From Pseudomonas lurida (lineage in GTDB: Bacteria; Pseudomonadota; Gammaproteobacteria; Pseudomonadales; Pseudomonadaceae), in assembly GCF_013522705.1 (NCBI RefSeq), contig NZ_JAAMRE010000011.1, forward strand, positions 1 through 64,000: a stretch of DNA of 64,000 nt, written 5' to 3'. Shown here piece by piece: positions 10,259 through 17,865 of this stretch. Position numbers and translations under genes: made by a program. The notes beneath the pieces are model-generated. The model did not search any database. It worked only from the letters and a program-made list of their open reading frames with translations, and was not told the DNA's origin. The first letter of the stretch is position 1. The number at the start of each line of letters is the position of its first letter.

Positions 10259-11746
10259 TTAAAGGTGCTGACCGTGACGCGCCATGATGTGGCGCACCAC
10301 GCTGTAGTCTTGTAGTGAGTCGCTCGACAGATCTTTCCCATACCCCGAACGCTTCAAACCGCCATGGGGCATTTCGCTGACCAGCATGAAATGGCTGTTG
10401 ATCCAGGTGCAGCCGTATTGCAGGCGCGCGGCCACTTGCATGGCTTTGTCCAGGTTCTGGGTCCACACCGACGAAGCCAGGCCGTATTCGGAGTCGTTGG
10501 CCCAGTCCACCGCTTGCTCCAATTCATCGAAGCGGGTCACGGTGACCACCGGGCCGAACACTTCGCGCTGGACGATTTCATCGCCCTGCTTGCAACCGGC
10601 CAGCAGCGTGGGTTGGTAGTAGAAACCGGCACCGGAATGCACCGCGGCGCCGGTGACCCGTTCGATATGGGGCTGGCCGAGGGCGCGCTCGACGAAACTG
10701 GCGACGCGGTCGCGCTGGCGTGTGCTGATCAGCGGGCCGAGTTCGTTATCGGCATCGCGTTTGCCGGCAAAGCGCAGGCTGCTGACAGCGGCGCCCAGTT
10801 CGGCGACCAATTTGTCGTGAATCCCGGCCTGGGCGTAGATGCGGCACGCGGCAGTGCAGTCCTGCCCGGCGTTGTAATAGCCATAGGCGCGCACACCCTC
10901 GACCACGGCCTGCAGGTCGGCGTCGTTGCACACGATCACCGGTGCCTTGCCGCCCAGTTCCAGGTGCGTGCGTTTCAGGGTCTTGGACGCGGCTTGCAGA
11001 ATCTTCTGGCCAGTGACGATATCGCCGGTCAGCGACACCATGCGCACCTTGGGGTGGCTGACCAGATGGCTGCCAACGCCTTCGCCGCCGCCGCACAGAA
11101 TGTTGATCACCCCGCGTGGCAACAGCGCTTTAAGCACGGGCGCCAGGGCCAGGATCGACAACGGCGTGTGTTCCGACGGCTTGAACACCAGGGTATTGCC
11201 GGCGGCCAGGGCCGGGGCGATCTTCCACGCGGCCATCATCAGCGGGTAGTTCCACGGCGCAATCGAGGCCACCACGCCAATCGGGTCGCGCCGCACCATG
11301 CTGGTGTAGCCCGGCAGGTATTCGCCGCTCAGTTGGCCGGTCTGGCAACGCACCGCGCCGGCGAAGAAACGGAACACGTCCACCGTCGCGCTCAAATCAT
11401 CCTGGCGCGCCAGATGCAACGGCTTGCCGCAGTTCAGCGATTCCAGGCGGGCCAGGTAGTCGGCTTGTTTTTCGATGGCATCGGCGATGCCCAGCAGCAG
11501 GTTGGAGCGTTGCTGCGGCGTGGTGCGCGACCAACCGGCAAATGCACGATGGGCGGCGAGGATGGCGCTTTCGACTTGCTCGGTGCTGGCTTCGGCGATG
11601 TGAGTCAGCACGTCACCGGTGGCCGGGTTGAGGATCGGCTCGACAAATCCTTGGCCCTGAACCAATTCGCCGTCGATCAGCAACGCAGTGAGCAGCGGGG
11701 TGGGCGCGCCGGACATTTTTCGCGATCTCTTTTCTTGTGTGGCCAT
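10259..11746 (-). CDS. Gamma-aminobutyraldehyde dehydrogenase (PatD-like), copy 2
   Basis: This aldehyde dehydrogenase keeps the same catalytic features as copy 1: [35 protein letters not shown] and [15 protein letters not shown]. The start is uncertain. The ATG at 11746 (AAGAGAA upstream, 495 aa) was chosen, and the ATG at 11716 is a possible alternative. It is the first enzyme gene after the LysR regulator and lies 73 bases upstream of the binding-protein gene. Two PatD paralogues thus bracket one importer. Confidence 0.82.
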   Translation of the reverse strand: MATQEKRSRKMSGAPTPLLTALLIDGELVQGQGFVEPILNPATGDVLTHIAEASTEQVESAILAAHRAFAGWSRTTPQQRSNLLLGIADAIEKQADYLARLESLNCGKPLHLARQDDLSATVDVFRFFAGAVRCQTGQLSGEYLPGYTSMVRRDPIGVVASIAPWNYPLMMAAWKIAPALAAGNTLVFKPSEHTPLSILALAPVLKALLPRGVINILCGGGEGVGSHLVSHPKVRMVSLTGDIVTGQKILQAASKTLKRTHLELGGKAPVIVCNDADLQAVVEGVRAYGYYNAGQDCTAACRIYAQAGIHDKLVAELGAAVSSLRFAGKRDADNELGPLISTRQRDRVASFVERALGQPHIERVTGAAVHSGAGFYYQPTLLAGCKQGDEIVQREVFGPVVTVTRFDELEQAVDWANDSEYGLASSVWTQNLDKAMQVAARLQYGCTWINSHFMLVSEMPHGGLKRSGYGKDLSSDSLQDYSVVRHIMARHGQHL

Positions 11747-11833
11747 GGGCGTTCTCTTACAAGGCGCCCGGCTTTCTCTTATGGATGAGCCGAGAGTAGA
11801 GCGCGGGCGCGAGGTCAACAAATACTAAATACT

Positions 11834-11846
11834 GAATGCAGCATTC
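11834..11846. promoter_or_regulatory. Candidate LysR-type operator upstream of the polyamine cluster
   Basis: GAATGCAGCATTC is a 13-base palindrome around a single central base. It lies three bases beyond the stop of the LysR gene and upstream of the dehydrogenase operon. It is followed on the minus strand by a direct repeat AGTATTTAGTATTT. Position and symmetry fit a LysR-family recognition site; binding is inferred. Confidence 0.45.
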
Positions 11847-11848
11847 GA

Positions 11849-12760
11849 TTAAATAGATGGCTTGCGTGGGTGTGGCTGTTCGCGCGCCACGGTGAGGAAC
11901 GGGTCCACCAGGGTTGGCCGTGCGGTGCCACGGCGCCAGGCCAGGCCCACGTCGAGGGTCTGGCTGAGGTCGGCAATCGACCGCGCTTCGATGATGTCGC
12001 CTTCCAGCGACCATGGGCGGTAGGTCATGTCCGGCTGGATCGACACCCCCAGGCCCGCCGCCACCAGGCTGCGCACCGCTTCGGTGGAGGCCGTGCGCAG
12101 GGTCACGCGCGGTTGCAGGCCGGCGCCGGCCCACAGGCGCTGGGCGTTATGGTCCATTTCGTCGACGTTCAGTTGAATCAACGGTTCGCGCGCCACGTCG
12201 GCGAGGTTGATGCTGTCGTGTTCCAGCAATGGATGCTGCGCCGGCAGCCACAGGCGATGGGGTGAATGGGTCAGGACTTCGGTCTGCAGGGCGTGACGAT
12301 CTTCAAGGTTGGAGAGGATCAGGACACCCACGTCGATTTCGCCGCTGACCAGTAAGTGCTCGATATACGGCCGCTCGTCTTCCATCACGCGGATTTCCAC
12401 ATTGGGGTAGGCGCGTTGGAAGCGGGTCAGCAGGTCGGCCAGATAATAGCCGGCCACCAGGCTGGTCACGCCGATGATCAATTGCCCGGCTACCTGGTCG
12501 GTGCTCTGTTGCAGGCTGCGCTTGGCGTTGTCGACGGTGGCGAGAATCAGGTGCGCCTGACGCAGGAACTGATGGCCCTGGTGAGTCAGGGTCATGCCCT
12601 TGGCGTGGCGATTGAACAGGTTGACGCCAATCTCCTGCTCCAGTTGCTGGATCGCCAGGGTCAGAGTCGACTGGGAAATGAACGCAGTCTGCGCTGCGGC
12701 GGAGATCGAGCCGGTCTCGGCCACCGCAATGAAGTGGCGAATTTGACGCAAGGTCATCAT
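11849..12760 (-). CDS. LysR-family transcriptional regulator
   Basis: The 303-aa product has an N-terminal winged helix-turn-helix (about residues 1-60, with TGSISAAAQTAFISQSTLT) and a C-terminal periplasmic-binding-like effector domain. Two adjacent ATGs (12760 and 12757) are equally possible starts. It lies upstream of, and co-directional with, the dehydrogenase-importer-spdH cluster, with only about 100 bases between. It is therefore probably the local activator responding to a polyamine intermediate. The arrangement is not the usual divergent LysR layout. Confidence 0.88.
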   Translation of the reverse strand: MMTLRQIRHFIAVAETGSISAAAQTAFISQSTLTLAIQQLEQEIGVNLFNRHAKGMTLTHQGHQFLRQAHLILATVDNAKRSLQQSTDQVAGQLIIGVTSLVAGYYLADLLTRFQRAYPNVEIRVMEDERPYIEHLLVSGEIDVGVLILSNLEDRHALQTEVLTHSPHRLWLPAQHPLLEHDSINLADVAREPLIQLNVDEMDHNAQRLWAGAGLQPRVTLRTASTEAVRSLVAAGLGVSIQPDMTYRPWSLEGDIIEARSIADLSQTLDVGLAWRRGTARPTLVDPFLTVAREQPHPRKPSI

Positions 12761-12927
12761 GCGGGAATTACCAGAAGGCTGTTTTTATAGATGTGCGCGA
12801 GTGTATATCGGTTTTAGCGAAGGGCAGCTGCGTTACATCTGGAAGCACTCTAGATCCAGGCTTTTTGGCACTTAGTTTTACGCTGGCGGCCTATTGGTCC
12901 TATGAACTCAAGTATCTGGAGGCTGTT

Positions 12928-13635
12928 ATGAACACCCGTGGATTGCTCGATCAGTTGCTCAAGTCCGGCCAGGACATGTTGCAGAACAAGGCCGGCGGCC
13001 AGCGCAAACAGGAAGACAAGGGCGCCTTGGGCGGTCTGCTCGGCGGTGGCGGCCTGGGCAGTCTGCTCGGTGGCTCCGGTGGCGGGGCCCTGGCTGCCGG
13101 TGCCATGGGGCTGTTGCTGGGCAACAAGAAAGCCCGCAAATTCGGCGGCAAGGCGCTGACCTACGGCGGGCTGGCCGCCTTGGGCGTCATCGCCTACAAA
13201 GCCTACGGTAACTGGCAGGCGCAACAGGCCAGCGCGCCCCAGGGCGAGCCGCAGACCATCGACCGTCTGCCACCGGCCCAGGCCGAGCAGCACAGTCAGG
13301 GCATCCTCAAGGCATTGGTCGCGGCCGCCAAGGCCGACGGGCATGTGGATGAGCGCGAGCGCGCACTGATCGAAGGCGAATTCACCAAGCTGGACAACGA
13401 CCGCGAATTGCAGCATTGGCTGCACGCCGAACTGAACAAGCCCCTGGACCCTGCCGATGTCGCCCGCGCCGCCGGCACCCCGGAAATGGCCGCCGAGATG
13501 TACATCGCCAGTGTGATGCTGGTGGATGAGGAAAATTTTATGGAAAAGGCCTATCTGGATGAATTGGCGCGCCAGCTCAAACTGGAGCCGGGCTTGAAGC
13601 TGGAACTGGAAAAGCAGGTACGCCTTAACCCATAA
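12928..13635 (+). CDS. DUF533 / TerB-like inner-membrane protein
   Basis: The 235-aa product starts at 12928 behind CTGGAGG. Residues about 30-75 are a glycine-rich, alternating-hydrophobic segment (GGLLGGGGLGSLLGGSGGG) leading to a probable membrane helix (LTYGGLAALGVIAY). The C-terminal half is the TerB-like acidic helical domain of DUF533 proteins such as E. coli YebE (KALVAAAKADGHVDERE). Function is unknown. A REP hairpin separates it from wspA, so it is probably not part of the wsp operon. Confidence 0.85.
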   Translation: MNTRGLLDQLLKSGQDMLQNKAGGQRKQEDKGALGGLLGGGGLGSLLGGSGGGALAAGAMGLLLGNKKARKFGGKALTYGGLAALGVIAYKAYGNWQAQQASAPQGEPQTIDRLPPAQAEQHSQGILKALVAAAKADGHVDERERALIEGEFTKLDNDRELQHWLHAELNKPLDPADVARAAGTPEMAAEMYIASVMLVDEENFMEKAYLDELARQLKLEPGLKLELEKQVRLNP

Positions 13636-13656
13636 CCACCGGTTTCAAACAAAGTA

Positions 13657-13678
13657 TGGGAGGGGCTTGCCCCTCCCA
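13657..13678. repeat. Single REP hairpin before wspA
   Basis: TGGGAGGGGC and its mirror GCCCCTCCCA around a TT centre make a near-perfect stem directly downstream of the DUF533 gene. It could double as a transcript end. Confidence 0.8.
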
Positions 13679-13727
13679 CCGACGTTTTAGTGTTTATGTC
13701 GGTACCCCACCAAAACCCATTCATAAA

Positions 13728-13751
13728 TGAGCGCTGCTGCTCAGCTATACT
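13728..13751 (+). promoter_or_regulatory. Candidate wspA promoter region
   Basis: A TATACT -10-like box lies at 13746-13751, about 35 bases before the wspA start. An inverted repeat TGAGC-N6-GCTCA (13728-13743) overlaps where a -35 would fall. No good -35 is visible, so this is either a weak or an activator-dependent promoter. Inference only. Confidence 0.35.
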
Positions 13752-13785
13752 CCCCCCCATTTGAATGGGCCTTCGAGGAATTACT

Positions 13786-15408
13786 GTGAAGAACTGGACC
13801 TTGCGCCAACGGATCCTGGCAAGTTTTGCGGTCGTTATCGCCATCATGCTGTTAATGGTCGTGGTCTCTTATTCACGGTTAATGAAAATCGAAGCCGGGC
13901 AAGAGGCCGTGCGCGATGACGCGGTGCCGGGGGTGTATCTCAGTTCCATGATCCGCAGCGCGTGGGTCGACAGTTATCTGCTGACCCTCGATATCATCGG
14001 CATGCGTGAAGACAAGACCCTCACCAGCGCCGACAAGAGCGATTATCAGAGTTTTGAAAAGCGCATCGAACAGCAGATGGCCAACTACGAGAAAACCATC
14101 GGCAACCAGGCCGACCGCATGGAGTTCGATAACTTCAAGGCTGCGCACATCAATTACAACAAGGTTCTGGCTCAGGTGATCGAGCGCATCCAGGCCAATG
14201 ATTTACCGGCCGCGCACGACCTGCTCGAAGAGCAACTGACGCCTGTCTGGACCGAAGGCCGTATGAAGCTCAATGACATCATCACCGAAAACAAAGGCGT
14301 GTCCGACAACGCCACCTCCGCTATCGATGAAGCCGTAGCTGCCGCCAAAGTCAGCATGTTCGTGTCCCTGGCCGTGGCGATCCTCGCCGCCGGCCTGTGC
14401 GGCCTGCTGCTGATGCGCGCGATCATGTCGCCGATGCAGCGTATCGTCGAAATCCTCGAAACCATGCGCACCGGCGATCTGAGCAAACGCCTGAACCTGT
14501 CGCGCAAGGACGAATTCAACGCGGTGGAAACCGGCTTCAACGACATGATGACCGAGCTGACCGCCCTGGTGTCCCAGGCCCAGCGCTCGTCTGTGCAGGT
14601 GACCACTTCGGTTACCGAGATCGCCGCCACCTCCAAGCAGCAACAGGCCACCGCCACCGAAACCGCCGCGACCACCACCGAGATCGGCGCCACGTCCCGC
14701 GAAATCGCCGCCACCTCCAAGGACCTGGTGCGCACCATGACCGAAGTCTCCACCGCCGCCGACCAGGCATCGGTGGCCGCAGGTTCCGGCCAGCAGGGCC
14801 TGGCGCGCATGGAAGAAACCATGCACTCGGTGATGGGCGCCGCCGACCTGGTCAACGCCAAGTTGGCGATCCTCAACGAGAAGGCCGGCAACATCAACCA
14901 GGTGGTGGTCACCATCGTCAAGGTCGCCGACCAGACCAACCTGCTGTCGCTCAATGCCGCCATCGAAGCCGAGAAGGCCGGTGAGTACGGGCGCGGCTTT
15001 GCCGTGGTGGCCACCGAGGTGCGGCGCCTGGCCGACCAGACCGCCGTGGCGACTTACGATATCGAGCAGATGGTGCGTGAGATCCAGTCGGCGGTGTCGG
15101 CCGGGGTGATGGGCATGGACAAATTCTCCGAGGAAGTGCGTCGAGGCATGTTCGAAGTGCAGCAGGTGGGCGAGCAGCTGTCGCAGATCATTCATCAGGT
15201 CCAGGCGCTGGCGCCGCGGGTGCTGATGGTCAACGAAGGCATGCAGGCCCAGGCCACCGGTGCCGAGCAGATCAACCATGCGCTGGTGCAACTGGGCGAC
15301 GCCAGCAGCCAGACCGTGGAGTCTCTGCGTCAGGCCAGCTTCGCCATCGATGAACTGAGCCAGGTTGCGGTGGGTCTGCGCAGCGGCGTGTCGCGTTTCA
15401 AAGTCTGA
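13786..15408 (+). CDS. wspA: WspA, membrane chemoreceptor of the Wsp surface-sensing system
   Basis: The GTG at 13786 is preceded by GAGGAA at good spacing, giving 540 aa. An N-terminal transmembrane helix ([16 protein letters not shown]) is followed by a periplasmic four-helix-type ligand domain, a second helix ([15 protein letters not shown] near residue 200), a HAMP domain and the methyl-accepting signalling domain. Its conserved hairpin tip includes [19 protein letters not shown]. WspA signals through WspB/WspD to the kinase WspE. It is the first of seven genes joined by overlaps, which implies a single transcript. Confidence 0.95.
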   Translation: MKNWTLRQRILASFAVVIAIMLLMVVVSYSRLMKIEAGQEAVRDDAVPGVYLSSMIRSAWVDSYLLTLDIIGMREDKTLTSADKSDYQSFEKRIEQQMANYEKTIGNQADRMEFDNFKAAHINYNKVLAQVIERIQANDLPAAHDLLEEQLTPVWTEGRMKLNDIITENKGVSDNATSAIDEAVAAAKVSMFVSLAVAILAAGLCGLLLMRAIMSPMQRIVEILETMRTGDLSKRLNLSRKDEFNAVETGFNDMMTELTALVSQAQRSSVQVTTSVTEIAATSKQQQATATETAATTTEIGATSREIAATSKDLVRTMTEVSTAADQASVAAGSGQQGLARMEETMHSVMGAADLVNAKLAILNEKAGNINQVVVTIVKVADQTNLLSLNAAIEAEKAGEYGRGFAVVATEVRRLADQTAVATYDIEQMVREIQSAVSAGVMGMDKFSEEVRRGMFEVQQVGEQLSQIIHQVQALAPRVLMVNEGMQAQATGAEQINHALVQLGDASSQTVESLRQASFAIDELSQVAVGLRSGVSRFKV

Positions 15409-15920
15409 TGAGCGACCTCGCGGCTAAACGCGGCGCCGTCCCGGCAGCGAAAAAAGCGTTGTTCCTGGTATTTCATATCGGCAGCGAACGCTATGCCCTG
15501 CGGGCCACCGAAGTGGCCGAAGTGCTGCCGCGCCTGCCGCTCAAGCCCATCGCTCACGCGCCTGCGTGGGTGGCGGGGATTTTTGCCCATCGGGGCGCGC
15601 TGGTGCCGGTGATCGACCTCAGCGCCCTGGCTTTCGGCACACCGGCCCAGGCCCGCACCAGCACGCGGCTGGTACTGGTGCACTACCAGCCGCAGCCCTG
15701 GGTTGCGGCGCGCCGGCTGGGGCTGATTCTGGAGCAGGCCACCGACACCCTGCGTTGCGGCCTTGAAGAGTTCCAAGCGTATGGCCTGGACAACCGCGAG
15801 GCGCCGTACCTGGGGCTGGTGCGTGAGGATGCACAGGGCTTGATGCAGTGGATCGGCGTCAACGATCTGCTCACCGACGACGTGCGTGCCCTGTTGTTCG
15901 CCGACGAGCAAAGCCTATGA
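15408..15920 (+). CDS. wspB: WspB, CheW-like coupling protein
   Basis: This 170-aa CheW-domain protein begins inside the wspA stop codon (TGATG overlap). CheW signatures include YALRATEVAEVLPRLPLKPI and WVAGIFAHRGALVPVIDL. It links the WspA receptor to the WspE kinase. Two CheW homologues (WspB and WspD) in one operon are characteristic of Wsp. Confidence 0.94.
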   Translation: MSDLAAKRGAVPAAKKALFLVFHIGSERYALRATEVAEVLPRLPLKPIAHAPAWVAGIFAHRGALVPVIDLSALAFGTPAQARTSTRLVLVHYQPQPWVAARRLGLILEQATDTLRCGLEEFQAYGLDNREAPYLGLVREDAQGLMQWIGVNDLLTDDVRALLFADEQSL

Positions 15921-17170
15921 TTAACGACCCGCGCTTTTTCGCTTTTCTCAAGGAGCGCATAGGCCTGGACGTGGCGTCGGTGGGCGAGGCCATCATCGAG
16001 CGCGCGGTGCGCCAGCGCAGCAAAGCTGTCGAGGCGCGCACGCCGGATGATTACTGGCAGCACCTGCAGCGCTCCCACGACGAGCAGCAGGCGCTGATCG
16101 AAGCGGTGATCGTCCCTGAAACCTGGTTTTTCCGTTACCCCGAATCCTTTGCAACCCTGGCGCGCCTGGCCTGCACGCGCCTGGCCGAGATCAACCAGAT
16201 GCGTGCGCTGCGCATCCTGAGCCTGCCGTGTTCCACCGGCGAAGAACCTTACTCGATCGCCATGGCCTTGCTTGATGCCGGCCTGGCGCCGCATCAGTTC
16301 AAGGTGCAGGGCGTCGACGTCAGCCCACTGTCGGTGGAGCGCGCCCGGCGCGGCGTGTACGGCAAAAATTCGTTTCGCGGCGGCGACCTGGCGTTTCGCG
16401 AACGCCACTTCACCGAGCATGGCGACGGTTACCACATCGCCGAGCGCGTGCGTGAGCAGGTGCGCCTGCAAGTGGGCAACCTGCTCGACCCGGCGCTGCT
16501 GGCCAGTGAGGCCAGTTATGACTTCGTGTTCTGCCGCAACCTGTTGATCTACTTCGACCAACCGACCCAACAGCAAGTGTTCGACGTGCTCAAGCGCTTG
16601 ACCCACGTTGACGGCGTGCTGTTCATCGGCCCGGCCGAGGGCAGTCTGCTTGGGCGTCATGGCATGCGTTCGATTGGCGTGCCGCAGTCCTTTGCCTTCA
16701 GCCGACATGTCGAGCCGACCAAGCCGGCGCCGACCTTTGTACCGACGCCTAGGCCGCAACGCAGCGCGGCACCGATTCCCGCCAAGCCTCGGCCGTTCAG
16801 CACGGTGAGTGCCCAGGTGATGCCGATCCAGGTGCCGCCGTCCGAGGCGGGCACCTTGCTCAGCCGTATCGCGACCCTGGCCAACGAAGGCAAAAGTGCC
16901 GAAGCGCGTGCTGCGTGCGAACAATATTTGAGCAACCACCCGCCGGCCGCCCAGGTGTTCTATTGGCTGGGGCTGCTCAGCGATGTGGAAGGTAGCGCCC
17001 TGCAGGCGCAGGGGTATTATCGAAAAGCCTTGTACCTGGAACCCCAGCATCCGCAGGCCCTGATGCAGTTGGCCGCGTTGCTGGAGTCCCAGGGCGACCG
17101 TGCGGGGGCGCGTCGTTTGCAGGCGCGGGCCGTGCGCAGCGAGCGAGCTGACAGTGAGTCCAAACCATGA
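15917..17170 (+). CDS. wspC: WspC, CheR-type receptor methyltransferase with TPR tail
   Basis: The 417-aa product starts at 15917, overlapping the wspB stop by four bases. The N-terminal CheR helical domain (FFAFLKERIGLDV) and the SAM-dependent methyltransferase domain (LSLPCSTGEEPYSIA, FDFVFCRN-like DFVFCRNLLIYF) are intact. A proline-rich linker at about residues 270-305 leads to C-terminal tetratricopeptide-like helices. WspC methylates WspA to raise signalling, opposing WspF. Confidence 0.94.
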   Translation: MINDPRFFAFLKERIGLDVASVGEAIIERAVRQRSKAVEARTPDDYWQHLQRSHDEQQALIEAVIVPETWFFRYPESFATLARLACTRLAEINQMRALRILSLPCSTGEEPYSIAMALLDAGLAPHQFKVQGVDVSPLSVERARRGVYGKNSFRGGDLAFRERHFTEHGDGYHIAERVREQVRLQVGNLLDPALLASEASYDFVFCRNLLIYFDQPTQQQVFDVLKRLTHVDGVLFIGPAEGSLLGRHGMRSIGVPQSFAFSRHVEPTKPAPTFVPTPRPQRSAAPIPAKPRPFSTVSAQVMPIQVPPSEAGTLLSRIATLANEGKSAEARAACEQYLSNHPPAAQVFYWLGLLSDVEGSALQAQGYYRKALYLEPQHPQALMQLAALLESQGDRAGARRLQARAVRSERADSESKP

Positions 17171-17865
17171 GTAGTGACGCGCTCGACACCACCGGCCTGG
17201 ACCTGACCCTGGCCGACACCCAAGCCATCGACGATTGCTGGAATCGCATCGGCATCCATGGCGACAAATCCTGCCCGCTGCTGGTGGAGCATATCCACTG
17301 CCGGAACTGCTCGGTGTATTCCGCCGCCGCCACGCGCCTGCTGGACCGCTATGCGTTGCAGCAGGGCGATCATCGCGCCCACGTCGCCGAGACAGTCGAC
17401 GAGGACGTGGTCACCCGTTCACTGCTCATGTTCCGCCTTGGCGAGGAGTGGCTCGGTATCGCTACCCGTTGCCTGGTGGAAGTGGCACCGCTGCAACCGA
17501 TTCACTCCTTGCCCCACCAGCGCTCACGCGCCCTGCTCGGCGTGGCCAATGTGCGCGGTGCGCTGGTGGCGTGCCTCTCGCTGGTGGAACTGCTTGGCCT
17601 GGACGCCGCCGGCGCTGGCCCCGTTGGCGGGCGCAGCATGCCGCGCATGTTGATCATTTCCGCCCAGGATGGCCCGGTGGTGGTGCCGGTGGATGAAGTG
17701 GACGGTATCCACGCCATCGACGAGCGCATGCTGAGCGCGGCGTCGGTGTCCGGCACCCAGGCCAGCGCGCGCTACACCCAGGGCGTGCTGCAGTGGAAAG
17801 GCCGCAGTCTGCGTTGGCTGGACGAGGCACAATTGCTGTCTGCCGTGACCCGGAGCCTTACATGA
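17167..17865 (+). CDS. wspD: WspD, CheW-like protein with Cys/His-rich N-terminal extension
   Basis: The 232-aa product overlaps wspC by four bases. Residues about 80-225 form a CheW domain (LLMFRLGEEWLGIATRCLVEV, LLGVANVRGALVACLSL). The N-terminal extension contains C24, C36, H42, H44, C45 and C48 (SCPLLVEHIHCRNC), an arrangement that could bind a metal or simply be structural. WspD is the second coupling protein of the complex. Its stop overlaps the wspE start. Confidence 0.93.
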   Translation: MSSDALDTTGLDLTLADTQAIDDCWNRIGIHGDKSCPLLVEHIHCRNCSVYSAAATRLLDRYALQQGDHRAHVAETVDEDVVTRSLLMFRLGEEWLGIATRCLVEVAPLQPIHSLPHQRSRALLGVANVRGALVACLSLVELLGLDAAGAGPVGGRSMPRMLIISAQDGPVVVPVDEVDGIHAIDERMLSAASVSGTQASARYTQGVLQWKGRSLRWLDEAQLLSAVTRSLT

